Assembly (NCBI GenBank): GCA_031270145.1
Contig: JAISYD010000022.1
Location: forward strand, 1-11,687
Reading direction: 5' to 3'
DNA from: Planctomycetota bacterium
Lineage (GTDB): Bacteria; Planctomycetota; SZUA-567
DNA length: 11,687 bases
Part shown: piece after piece, positions 1-7,512 of the stretch
How the letters are laid out: every line of letters begins with the position of its first letter
How positions within the stretch are numbered: position 1 is the stretch's first letter
The notes under the pieces: model-generated
The model's input: the letters and a program-made list of their open reading frames with translations, nothing else
Databases searched by the model: none
What the model was told of the DNA's origin: nothing
Translations under genes and position numbers: made by a program

Positions 1-1418
1 CGCTCCTTTCGATGATGCAAACGCCGCTCCTCAAGCGGCGGGTCGCCCGGCACATCGACGAATGCATCGCCCTGGCCACCCGCGAGCGCGACAACTCCAG
101 GGGCAAGCCCTGGTACAACGCCATCGAGCAGACCCTGCACCGCTTCTGGATCGCCAAGACCGTATTCGACGCCTATGACGGCGATCTAACCCGGGGCTAC
201 CGCGACTTCCAGGACATGGGCAAGATCGAGGTCATCACCTGCGCCGCCACCCACATGGTGCTGCCGCTCTTCAAGCACCTGCCCGAATTGGTCCGGGGCG
301 AGATACTCACCGGCGTCAGGCAGTACGAGCGCGTCTTCGGCCGTCCGCCCCGGGGCTTTTGGCTGCCGGAAAACGCCTTCACCCCCGGCGTGGACAAATG
401 CCTAGCCGAGGCCGGCGTCAAGTGGACCCTGGTCAATTCGAACGGCATCACCGAGGGGGACACCCGCTCCTTCTTCGGCACCGACGCGCCGGTCATTTCC
501 CCGGCCGGCGTCGCTTTTTTCGGCATCGACGAGGAGACCCGCGCCTCGGTCTGGTCCCGCGACGGCGGCTATCCCGGCCATCCCAACTACAAGGAATGGT
601 ACCGCGATCTCGGTTACGAGGCCGACTGGGACTATCTGCCCGACTATTTCCACACCGCCAATGTCCGCCGCAACACCGGCATCAAATACTACCGGATCAC
701 CAAGAAGGGCGGCAACCTGGGCGAAAAGGACTACTACAATCCCATGTGGGCCGAGGGCACGGTCAACGAGCAGGCCGGCCAGTTCGCCTATTACCGCGGG
801 GCCAAGGCCAACCATGTTCTTGGCGCCACCGGCCGCAAATCGATGGTCGTCTCGGCCTACGACGCCGAATTGTTCGGGCATTGGTGGGAGGAGGGGCCGA
901 TGTGGATCGAATCGGTCCTCCGCAAGCTCCTTTTCGATCAGCAGGAGGTACGCCCGGTCACGCCCTCCGAATACCTGGGCGAGCACAAAAGCCACCAGGC
1001 CATGATGCCGGGCGCCAGCTCCTGGGGCAAGAAGGACTATTTCCAGACCTGGGTGGACGGCCGCAGCTATCAGCCAAATTGCTGGGTGTACCGCCATATG
1101 TACCGCTTGGGACAGCGCTTGACCGACATGGCCACCCGCCACAAGAACACCGAGCATCCCCTGCTGATCCGGGCCCTCAACCAGGCGGTGCGGGAGTTGT
1201 TCCTGGCCATATCGTCCGACTGGGGCTTCCTGATCGAGACCGGGCAGGCGGTGCGCTATTCGGAGCTCAGGATCACCGTCCACGCCGCCCGGGCCAATGA
1301 GCTTATGCGGCAAATTGACAACGACCGCATCGATTTGACCTATCTCTGCACCCTGGAAATGGCGGACTGCATTTTCGCCTTCAACGACATGGACTTCAAA
1401 GTCATGGCCCGGGACTGA
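1..1418 (+). CDS. GH57 1,4-alpha-glucan branching enzyme, 5'-partial
   Basis: Glycoside hydrolase family 57 enzyme of the branching-enzyme (DUF1957) type. It is expected to cut alpha-1,4-glucan chains and re-attach them as alpha-1,6 branches during cytoplasmic glycogen synthesis. The reading frame is open to the left edge (first full codon at base 3), and the codons before the first ATG (base 12) read Leu-Leu-Ser, which fits the family sequence leading into this region, so the true start lies outside the window. About 60 residues are probably missing, judged from the usual length of bacterial members. Counting from the ATG at 12, the motif GFWLPENAF carries the expected nucleophile Glu120, and YDAELFGHWW carries the expected acid/base Asp284. 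The helical C-terminal DUF1957-like domain spans about residues 358-445. An EI24-family gene follows 6 bases after the stop and is probably co-translated. Family assignment is firm; branching rather than hydrolytic activity is inferred from overall similarity. Confidence 0.93.
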   Translation, partial: LLSMMQTPLLKRRVARHIDECIALATRERDNSRGKPWYNAIEQTLHRFWIAKTVFDAYDGDLTRGYRDFQDMGKIEVITCAATHMVLPLFKHLPELVRGEILTGVRQYERVFGRPPRGFWLPENAFTPGVDKCLAEAGVKWTLVNSNGITEGDTRSFFGTDAPVISPAGVAFFGIDEETRASVWSRDGGYPGHPNYKEWYRDLGYEADWDYLPDYFHTANVRRNTGIKYYRITKKGGNLGEKDYYNPMWAEGTVNEQAGQFAYYRGAKANHVLGATGRKSMVVSAYDAELFGHWWEEGPMWIESVLRKLLFDQQEVRPVTPSEYLGEHKSHQAMMPGASSWGKKDYFQTWVDGRSYQPNCWVYRHMYRLGQRLTDMATRHKNTEHPLLIRALNQAVRELFLAISSDWGFLIETGQAVRYSELRITVHAARANELMRQIDNDRIDLTYLCTLEMADCIFAFNDMDFKVMARD

Positions 1419-1424
1419 GCCGGC

Positions 1425-2303
1425 ATGGGGAACGCCGCCCGCACTCCCGAGCCGCGGCTGGTCGGCCTGCTCCGCGGTTTCTGGCTGCCGGTCCGGGGCG
1501 CGGCCTTCATCCTCGTCCGCCGGGGGCTGAAGCGGTACGCCGTTCTGCCGCTGGCGGTCAACTTGGCGTTATACGCGCTGGCGTTCGGATTATTCGTCTA
1601 CCTGCTTTGGAACTGGCGCTTTGAGCCGGCGGTTTGGGACTTCTGGGGGCCGCTCGGGCGTTGGCTGGCCGGAGCGGTCAACCATTTGGATTGGCTGTGG
1701 AAGCTGGCGGGCGCCATGCTGGCTCTGGCCGCGGCTTTCGCCACCTTCACCGGCGTGGGCATGGCGCTGGCCTCGCCCTTCAACGATCTGCTGTCGGAGA
1801 GGGTGGAGGCGGCTCGAAGCGGCCGGCCGGGGCCGGAATCGGCCGCCGTCCTCGGGCCGGCGCTCCGGAACGTCTGCCATTCGCTGCTGAATCTTTTCCT
1901 GCAATTATTAGCCGTGTTGTTGACGTTGCCGTTCCTCCTGGTCCCGGTGGTCGGCTTCCTCCCCTTGCTTTTGGTGAGCGGCTGGTTCGCCGGCTTCGCC
2001 TTTTTCGACGTGCCCATGGCCAGGAATTTTTTTCGCCTGCGCCACAAGCGACTGGCGCTTGGCCGGCATTTCTGGAAAATCCTCGGCCTTGGCCTATCCA
2101 TGCAGATATGTTTCGCCATTCCCCTGCTGGGCCTGTTGCTGTTGCCGGCCGGCGTGGCGGCCGGGACCCTAGCCTGGTGCGACGAGGACTGGGACGTCGT
2201 TTTCGCCGCCGCCGGCTTGGCGCCTCCAAGCGGAGGGGGGAAGGTCGCCCAGGGGCGCGAGTCCGCCCTCAGGTCGCCTCCCGTCCTCCGTTTTCGGGAT
2301 TGA
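1425..2303 (+). CDS. EI24/CysZ-like integral membrane protein
   Basis: A 292-residue membrane protein of the EI24 (CysZ-like, formerly DUF540) family. Hydrophobic segments lie at about residues 40-62, 93-117, 153-190 (long enough for two passes or a re-entrant hairpin) and 222-248. The motif ASPFNDLLSERVE (residues 116-128) between the second and third segments is characteristic of the family. CysZ imports sulfate in enterobacteria, but many family members outside the cys regulon have no known substrate, and nothing here points to sulfur metabolism. The ATG lies only 6 bases after the branching-enzyme stop and has no clear Shine-Dalgarno, so translational coupling is likely. The last 40 or so residues are Gly/Pro/Arg-rich and lie partly in the 35-base convergent overlap with the opposite-strand CorC-type gene, so the tail may be poorly conserved. 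Family assignment good; transport role open. Confidence 0.85.
   Translation: MGNAARTPEPRLVGLLRGFWLPVRGAAFILVRRGLKRYAVLPLAVNLALYALAFGLFVYLLWNWRFEPAVWDFWGPLGRWLAGAVNHLDWLWKLAGAMLALAAAFATFTGVGMALASPFNDLLSERVEAARSGRPGPESAAVLGPALRNVCHSLLNLFLQLLAVLLTLPFLLVPVVGFLPLLLVSGWFAGFAFFDVPMARNFFRLRHKRLALGRHFWKILGLGLSMQICFAIPLLGLLLLPAGVAAGTLAWCDEDWDVVFAAAGLAPPSGGGKVAQGRESALRSPPVLRFRD
2252..2269. terminator. Weak GC hairpin at the convergent gene ends
   Basis: GGGCG at 2253-2257 pairs with CGCCC at 2264-2268 around a 6-base loop, with a possible extra G-T pair at 2252/2269. On the minus strand it begins right at the stop of the CorC-type gene; on the plus strand it lies inside the EI24 gene, about 35 bases before its stop. 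No T-tract follows on either strand, so it does not meet the criteria for an intrinsic terminator. It is listed because it is the only hairpin found where the two transcription units collide. Confidence 0.15.
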
Positions 2304-3585
2304 ACTGGAACCGGACGCGCCGCACCCGCCGATCATCGGCCTGGAGCACCCGCGCCAGCAACTTGTCCTCGTAGACGAAGCTTTCGCCCGCCTTCGGGAT
2401 GTGGCCGAGGTTGTCCAGGACGAAGCCGGCGGCGGTTTCGTAATCGTCGTCCTCCGGGATGATGACCTCGCCCAGCATCTTGTTGATTTCCGCCACGTGG
2501 GCCCCGCCATCCGCCAGGAGGGAGTTGTCGTCCAGTCGGCGCAATTTGCCGTCGGCGTTTCGGGTTTTGGCGTCGTATTCGTCCTGGATGTCGCCGACGA
2601 TTTCCTCAAGCACGTCTTCCATGGTGACCAGGCCGGCGGTGCCGCCGTATTCATCCAACACCACCGCCAGATGGGCCTCGCCCCGGCGCATCTCGGCCAG
2701 GAGCTCGGGGATGAGTTTGGTCTCGGGGACGAACAGGGGCGGACGAACCAGGTCGGCCAGGGGCGGACGCTCGGACTCCGGCTTGTCCCAATAGCGCAGG
2801 GCGTCGCGGAGGTAGAAGATGCCGACTATGTTGTCGCGGTTGTCCCGATAGGCGGGCAGGCGCGATAAGCCCCGCGCCATGCCGATGGCCACGGCCTCGG
2901 AAAGGGTGGCGTCCACGTCGACGCTGGTCATCTCGGTGCGGGGGACGATGATGTCGGCCACGTCGGCGTCCTTGAAATCAATAATCCCCTCGATCATTTC
3001 CTTCTGGCCGTTCTCCACCACCCCGTCCAACTGGCCGTCCGAAATGGCGTCAATCACCTCGGCCTCGCGATCCTCCTCCAGGTCGGCATCGGCGACGCCG
3101 GCCGCCCGGGCGAAAACCCGGAGCGCCGCCAAGGCTAGCCAGACCAGGGGGAGGAAGGGGGTGGAAAGGGCCGCCATGGGGAGGGCCGCGCCCAGCACCA
3201 ACCGCTCCCGGAAATGATCTCCGGTTAGGCTCGCCGCCATGCGTATGAGGAAAAGGATCAGCAGGAACAGCGCCGCCCCGCGGAAATAGCTGGCGAGCGA
3301 CAGGGTCCCACCCAACTGGTACGCCTCCCACAGCCCCCAACAGGTGAAGCCGATGGTGGAAAAGACATAAAGGAAATCCACCCGCATGAGGATGGTGGGG
3401 TCGTCCCCGGCCGCCCGGGCGAGGAAGGCCGGGGCGGTCGGGCTCCCTTGCTCCAGGGCCCGCTTGATGCGGGAGCGGCTGGCGCCCAAGAGCGCCGAGC
3501 CATAGGCGGCGCTGAGGAAATTCATCCCGGCCAGGAAACCCAGGATGACGAAGTCCAGCCACAGGGGTACGGAGTGCTCCGACAT
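2269..3585 (-). CDS. CNNM/CorC-family protein: DUF21, CBS pair and CorC_HlyC domain (hemolysin-family annotation)
   Basis: 438-residue inner-membrane protein with the standard three-part layout. An N-terminal DUF21 transmembrane region covers about residues 1-155, with hydrophobic stretches near 8-35, 68-88, 100-120 and 128-158. A tandem CBS pair covers about 212-335; the signature IVPRTEM (213-219) opens the first CBS and DEYGGTAGLVTMEDVLEEIV (311-330) closes the second. A C-terminal CorC_HlyC (transporter-associated) domain covers about 350-432. Members are often called hemolysin C or TlyC, but characterised relatives take part in Mg2+/Co2+ transport or resistance. The CBS pair usually binds adenine nucleotides. 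The gene is last in the minus-strand run, 24 bases after ybeY, an order common in many bacteria. A GGA lies about 12 bases before the ATG. Its 3' end overlaps the opposing EI24 gene by 35 bases. Confidence 0.93.
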   Translation of the reverse strand: MSEHSVPLWLDFVILGFLAGMNFLSAAYGSALLGASRSRIKRALEQGSPTAPAFLARAAGDDPTILMRVDFLYVFSTIGFTCWGLWEAYQLGGTLSLASYFRGAALFLLILFLIRMAASLTGDHFRERLVLGAALPMAALSTPFLPLVWLALAALRVFARAAGVADADLEEDREAEVIDAISDGQLDGVVENGQKEMIEGIIDFKDADVADIIVPRTEMTSVDVDATLSEAVAIGMARGLSRLPAYRDNRDNIVGIFYLRDALRYWDKPESERPPLADLVRPPLFVPETKLIPELLAEMRRGEAHLAVVLDEYGGTAGLVTMEDVLEEIVGDIQDEYDAKTRNADGKLRRLDDNSLLADGGAHVAEINKMLGEVIIPEDDDYETAAGFVLDNLGHIPKAGESFVYEDKLLARVLQADDRRVRRVRFQFNPENGGREAT

Positions 3586-3609
3586 GGATCGGCGTTGTCC
3601 TTTCCTGTC

Positions 3610-4092
3610 CTAAAGCATGTCTTCCGAGACCCCGATGCCATATTCCCGCATCAGGTCGAGTTGCTCCCGCAGCATGGCGGCGCGGTCGCCGCCGCCGCCG
3701 TCGATCCGGCCAAGCAGATGCAGCAGGCCGTGCAAGGCGTAGAACGCCAGCTCGTCGATTGGCTTGACGCCGCGCCCGGCCGCCAGGCGCCTGGCCGTCT
3801 CCGCTCCGATCGCCACGTCGCCCAAATGCGTCTTCCCCTCCCCGTCCTCGTCGCAATCGCCGTCTTCGAAGGCAAGGACGTCGGTGGGTTCGTCCCGCCC
3901 CAGGTGGCGCCGATTCAGCCGCGCCATCTCGGCGTCGTCGGCCAACAGCAAATCCAGGCAGGCCGGCTCCCGCCGCTCCCGCCGATAGGCGAAATCAAGC
4001 AGCCCGGCCAAAAGCCCGGCCAGTTCCGGCTCCGCCGGTCCGGACGAATTGTCGCGGAGGCGCAAGGTCAGGAGCGGCTTGGCCCGGCTCAT
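3610..4092 (-). CDS. ybeY: Endoribonuclease YbeY (rRNA maturation factor)
   Basis: 160-residue YbeY/UPF0054 protein, a cytoplasmic metal-dependent RNase family involved in 16S rRNA 3'-end maturation and ribosome quality control. The family motif LNxxxxGxDxPTDVLAF is at residues 59-75 and the conserved HLGDVAIG at 89-96. The metal site reads HGLLHLLGRID: His121 and His125 match the first two ligands of the HxxxHxxxxxH motif, but the third position is Asp131 instead of His. The position matching the E. coli catalytic Arg59 is Leu64, a change also seen in other bacterial lineages. A Gly-rich stretch (132-135) follows the metal site. The start overlaps the pgpH stop as ATGA (4089-4092), which indicates translational coupling, and the CorC-type gene follows by 24 bases. 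pgpH-ybeY-corC is a well-known gene order, which supports the identification despite the altered ligand. Confidence 0.92.
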   Translation of the reverse strand: MSRAKPLLTLRLRDNSSGPAEPELAGLLAGLLDFAYRRERREPACLDLLLADDAEMARLNRRHLGRDEPTDVLAFEDGDCDEDGEGKTHLGDVAIGAETARRLAAGRGVKPIDELAFYALHGLLHLLGRIDGGGGDRAAMLREQLDLMREYGIGVSEDML

Positions 4093-6395
4093 GTCCTTCG
4101 CTCCGCCTTCCCGTCCTTCCCGGCCCGGTTCGGATACTTCACCCGGGTGTGGAACATGCTCGTCAGCATCCGGAAAAGCGTGTCCTCTATTTGCTTCAAC
4201 TGGCGCATGGTCAGGCCGGAATCCTCGAACTGGCCGTCGATCAGGCGATCCCGGATCAGCCGGGAGAGCAATTCCCGCAAATGCGCCGGGGAGGTGCTGT
4301 CCAGGCTTCTGGCCGCCGCCTCAATGGAGTCGGCGATCATCAGGATGCCGGCTTCGCGGGTTTGCGGTATGGGGCCGGGATAGGTGAAGGCGTCCCGCGC
4401 CACCGCCGCTCCGCCGGCCTGTTGGCAGGCCCGGTGGTGGAAAAAGCTCACTAGGCTGTTGCCGTGGTGCTGCAACACCATGTCGGCGACAATGGAGGGC
4501 ATGCCAAGCGCCCTAGCCATTTCAGCGCCGTCCCGGACGTGGTTGATGATCAGGAGCGCGCTCATGCTTGGGGACAGGCGGTCGTGCAGGCTTACTCCGG
4601 CCTCGTTTTCGGTGAAGTATTCGGGTTTGACCAGTTTGCCGATGTCGTGGAACATTCCGCCGATCCGGGTCATTAGCGCGTCGGCGCCAATGGCGGCGGC
4701 GGCGGCCTCGGCCAGGGTGGCCACGATGGTACAGTGGTTGAAGGTCCCGGGCGCCTCGACCACCAACCGCTTCAGGAGCGGATGGTTCCGGCTCAGCAGA
4801 TCCTGCATGGTGATTCGGGTGGTGACGCCGAAGCGGCGCTCCATCAGCGGAATGAGGATGATGACCAGTATGCCGCAAATCAGCCAGTTCAGGATCAATC
4901 CCAGGGCGGCGATCAGCGGGGCCAGGCTGTCGTCGAGCGTCAGGGGCCAGGCGGCGATCAGGTCGGCGAGGTTCTGCAAATCCCCCCGGGCGAAATTCCA
5001 GGCCATGAAGGATAGCGCTCCGATTAGGCCCGAGACGCCGGAGACGATCAGCATGGTCATGCGCCGGCGGCAGCGGGCGGCGGAGGCGGTGAAGAACAGG
5101 CCGGCCGCCAGATGCCCGATCATGATGTCGGAGCGGCCGTTGAATAGGATCATGCCGCACAGCGACGCGACGGCGGTCATAAGGATGGCGTTCCGGGCGT
5201 TGATCCCCAGCACCGTGATGCCCAGGGCCAGCCCTATCGGCAGCACGGTGCCGGGGATGTCATAGCTGAGCAGCAGGTAGCCGGACCAGACGATGAGCAG
5301 GCACATGACGGCGATGGTGGGGAAGCGGGACGGGCCGCCGGCCCCGGCGCTCGCCCGGCCGGCCGTCTTGAAAAATATGACCAGCGACAGGGCGACGGCG
5401 GCGAAAAAGAGGTAGTTGCCGACGAGGCGGATGGCGGCTGGCCGCCAGCCTTGCGCTTCCAGGAAGACCCGATTCTCCTCCTGGAGCATGGCGAGGCGGT
5501 CGATGGTGACGGCGTTGCCGCGAGGGATCATGATTTCGTCGCGGCTGATGGTCCTGGTCCGGGAAATGAGCTCCTGGCGCAGTTCCTCCAGCCCGGCGAG
5601 GGAAAGGGCCTCGTCATAGATCAGGTTGGGCTTGAGGCGCTTCATGATCACCTCGTGGAGGGCGGCCTTGAAGTTGTCAGGTATCCAGGCCGACAGCCGC
5701 AGGCGCAACCGCCGCTCCAGCGTCTCCGACAACCGGGCTGGCGGGGTCGGGCCGCGCTCCCCGCCCACCATGACGGGGACGGCCGAGTCGCCCCGCATGA
5801 TTTGGATGGTGCGTCCGCGCTCCAATTCGAAGCGCCGGGGATCGATGACGCCGCGGGGGTAGATTTCGTTGTCAAGGATTTCCTTCAGCGGCGACACCAG
5901 GTAATGGTTGGGATCGTTCTTGGCCACGGCGGCGCCGTGCCAGAAGACGGCGATCTGCTCGTCGGTGGCCGGGATGTTCAACTCCTTGGCCGCCTGCGCG
6001 ACGTCCGCCAAGTTGCTGGCGGCGGCGGCGCGGATCAGGAATTGATCGACCGGAATGTGGGTCTCTGCCGCCCACTGGGCGAGCGGCTCCTCGCGGTAGC
6101 GCCGGGCGTAGGTCGCGTCGAGGTTGCGCAGGGCCTGGGCTTCGGCCAGGGCGTCGCGCCAGGTGAAGTCGATCCGGCTGTGGATGTCGAAATCGGCGGT
6201 GGAGCCGACCATGTAGGGCACGGGGGTTCCGATATATATGGAGGGCAGGGCGGCCAGGGCGGCCCAAGCCAGGACGCTGGCGCCGTAAAGCCAGTTGTGG
6301 CGCCGCGACTCGATCCGGCGCTCCGCGTTGCTCCGGGCGGCCAGGGTTTTCAGGCGCTCGACCTCGGCAACGGCCTGGCGATTTCTTTTCGGCAT
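4089..6395 (-). CDS. pgpH: 7TM receptor-HD phosphodiesterase, PgpH-type (c-di-AMP hydrolase family)
   Basis: 768-residue membrane protein with the full 7TMR-HD architecture. A TM anchor (about 36-56) is followed by an extracytoplasmic 7TMR-HDED domain (about 60-315), a seven-helix membrane bundle (about 322-518), and a cytoplasmic HD domain (about 535-750). The HD metal ligands all appear to be present: His554 (in FNHC), His583-Asp584 (FHDIGK), His619 (INHVRDG), His643-His644 (QHHG) and Asp689 (IADSIEA). Characterised relatives, such as Listeria PgpH, hydrolyse cyclic di-AMP to pApA; that activity here is inferred from family and intact ligands. The residue before His554, often His in the family, is Asn553. 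GGGAG lies 4 bases before the ATG. The gene follows hldD by 32 bases and overlaps ybeY by 4, so it sits in the middle of an operon. phoH, often found just upstream of this gene, is not adjacent here. Confidence 0.94.
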   Translation of the reverse strand: MPKRNRQAVAEVERLKTLAARSNAERRIESRRHNWLYGASVLAWAALAALPSIYIGTPVPYMVGSTADFDIHSRIDFTWRDALAEAQALRNLDATYARRYREEPLAQWAAETHIPVDQFLIRAAAASNLADVAQAAKELNIPATDEQIAVFWHGAAVAKNDPNHYLVSPLKEILDNEIYPRGVIDPRRFELERGRTIQIMRGDSAVPVMVGGERGPTPPARLSETLERRLRLRLSAWIPDNFKAALHEVIMKRLKPNLIYDEALSLAGLEELRQELISRTRTISRDEIMIPRGNAVTIDRLAMLQEENRVFLEAQGWRPAAIRLVGNYLFFAAVALSLVIFFKTAGRASAGAGGPSRFPTIAVMCLLIVWSGYLLLSYDIPGTVLPIGLALGITVLGINARNAILMTAVASLCGMILFNGRSDIMIGHLAAGLFFTASAARCRRRMTMLIVSGVSGLIGALSFMAWNFARGDLQNLADLIAAWPLTLDDSLAPLIAALGLILNWLICGILVIILIPLMERRFGVTTRITMQDLLSRNHPLLKRLVVEAPGTFNHCTIVATLAEAAAAAIGADALMTRIGGMFHDIGKLVKPEYFTENEAGVSLHDRLSPSMSALLIINHVRDGAEMARALGMPSIVADMVLQHHGNSLVSFFHHRACQQAGGAAVARDAFTYPGPIPQTREAGILMIADSIEAAARSLDSTSPAHLRELLSRLIRDRLIDGQFEDSGLTMRQLKQIEDTLFRMLTSMFHTRVKYPNRAGKDGKAERRT

Positions 6396-6427
6396 TTCAC
6401 TCCCGTCCCCGCCGCCGGCCGGCCTGC

Positions 6428-7414
6428 TCAGGCGTCGTTGTCAATGTGGGGGTTGGGTTGGGCCAGGTGGCGCGCCACATAGTCCCGCGCCCCCTCCGCC
6501 AATGGGCGGAAAGCGCCGCGGTAGCCGGCGGCCCTCAGGCGGCCGATGTCGGCCCGGGTGTGGTATTGATATTTGCCGCGGAGGTTTTCCGGCATGTCGG
6601 CGTAGCGGATGTCGGGTGCGCGCCCGACCGCGGCGAACAGCGCCAACGCCAATTGGTTCCAGGTTTCCTCCGCCCCGGAGCCGACGTTCAGGATGCCGAC
6701 GGCGCCAGGGTTCTCCAGGAGCCACCAGATGACGTCCACCACGTCCTTGACGTAAACGAAGTCGCGCTTTTGCTCGCCGTCGGCGCAGTCGGGGCGGTGC
6801 GACTTGAACAGCGTCATCGGGCCGCCGGCCGCCACCTGGCGGTAGGAGCGGCAGATCAGCGAGGCCATTTCGCCCTTGTGGTATTCGTTCGGCCCGTAGA
6901 CGTTGAAGAAGCGCAGGCTCGTCAGCCGCCCCAGCGCGCCGCCGGCGGCCGCCCAACGGTCGAACATGAGCTTCGAAAGGCCGTACATGTTAAGCGGGCG
7001 TAGGCGGGGAAGGTTGCCAGACCCGTCCTCGTAGCCAAGCTCGCCGCCGCCGTAAACCGCGGCCGAGGAGGCGTGGACGAGGCGGACGTCCCGGGCCAGG
7101 GCGGCCTCGGCCAGATCCCGGGCATAGCGGAAGTTGTTGTCCAGCAGGTAGTCGGCGTCGGTTTCGGTGGTGGAGGAGCAGGCGCCGAGATGGATCAGCG
7201 CTTCGGCGTCCCCGGGCAGCCCGCCCCCGCGCCTGACGTTTTCGGCGAACTGATCCGGCGGGATGATTTCCCTGAAGCGCAGACCCTGGATGTTTTTCCA
7301 CTTTTCGCCTTGACGCAGGCGGTCGACAATCCAAATGTCGTCAACCCCCATGCGGTTGAGCTTCCAGACCATGGCGCTGCCGATGAATCCGGCGCCGCCG
7401 GTGACGATGTACAT
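6428..7414 (-). CDS. hldD: ADP-L-glycero-D-manno-heptose 6-epimerase
   Basis: Cytoplasmic short-chain dehydrogenase-type epimerase (HldD/RfaD) that converts ADP-D-glycero- to ADP-L-glycero-D-manno-heptose, the donor for the lipopolysaccharide inner core. Numbered from the chosen start (328 residues), the Rossmann motif GGAGFIG is at 6-12, ACSSTTE at 78-84 and ASSAAVYGG near 115-123. The YxxxK pair is Tyr144/Lys148 in MYGLSK, and HKGEMAS gives Lys180, matching the second catalytic residue of E. coli HldD. RDFVYVKDVVDV (217-228) and the C-terminal LRAAGY motif are also typical. An upstream in-frame ATG at 7426 would add four residues, but GGAGG lies 5 bases before the ATG at 7414, and the MYIVTGG beginning matches the family, so 7414 is preferred. 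Length is normal. It probably starts the hldD-pgpH-ybeY-corC run, since a 98-base gap precedes it. Confidence 0.95.
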   Translation of the reverse strand: MYIVTGGAGFIGSAMVWKLNRMGVDDIWIVDRLRQGEKWKNIQGLRFREIIPPDQFAENVRRGGGLPGDAEALIHLGACSSTTETDADYLLDNNFRYARDLAEAALARDVRLVHASSAAVYGGGELGYEDGSGNLPRLRPLNMYGLSKLMFDRWAAAGGALGRLTSLRFFNVYGPNEYHKGEMASLICRSYRQVAAGGPMTLFKSHRPDCADGEQKRDFVYVKDVVDVIWWLLENPGAVGILNVGSGAEETWNQLALALFAAVGRAPDIRYADMPENLRGKYQYHTRADIGRLRAAGYRGAFRPLAEGARDYVARHLAQPNPHIDNDA

Positions 7415-7419
7415 GCTTG

Positions 7420-7424
7420 CCTCC
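7420..7424 (-). promoter_or_regulatory. Shine-Dalgarno GGAGG fixing the hldD start
   Basis: GGAGG on the minus strand with a 5-base spacer (CAAGC) to the ATG at 7414. It overlaps the alternative upstream ATG at 7424-7426, which has no comparable site of its own. It therefore favours the shorter, family-like N-terminus. Confidence 0.65.
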
Positions 7425-7512
7425 ATCTTCGCGGGCAGGAACGCCCCCGGAAACGCAATTAAACCGGCAACCGCGTTTTTATGGAAGCGAAAACCGGCGT
7501 CCCGGCGGCGGA

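Noticed and set aside
359..1313. Overlapping long frames on both strands within the GH57 gene (359-1300 plus, 402-1313 minus)
   Set aside because: Compositionally biased shadow translations inside a gene with intact catalytic motifs in its own frame.
2223..2236. CCTCC-AAGC-GGAGG inverted repeat inside the EI24 gene
   Set aside because: Only five pairs, within coding sequence and without a T-tract; likely chance in GC-rich DNA.
5451..6482. Long plus-strand ORF (343 codons) opposite pgpH
   Set aside because: It lies antisense to a gene with clear family motifs, its translation is rich in Gly/Gln/Arg without domain features, and long mirror frames are expected in GC-rich coding DNA.
7458..7486. 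Possible sigma-70-like promoter for hldD: TTCCAT and TTTAAT (minus strand) with a 17-base spacer
   Set aside because: The -10-like box is close to consensus, but the -35-like box matches in only two positions. A promoter in this 98-base gap is plausible, but the sequence alone does not show it.
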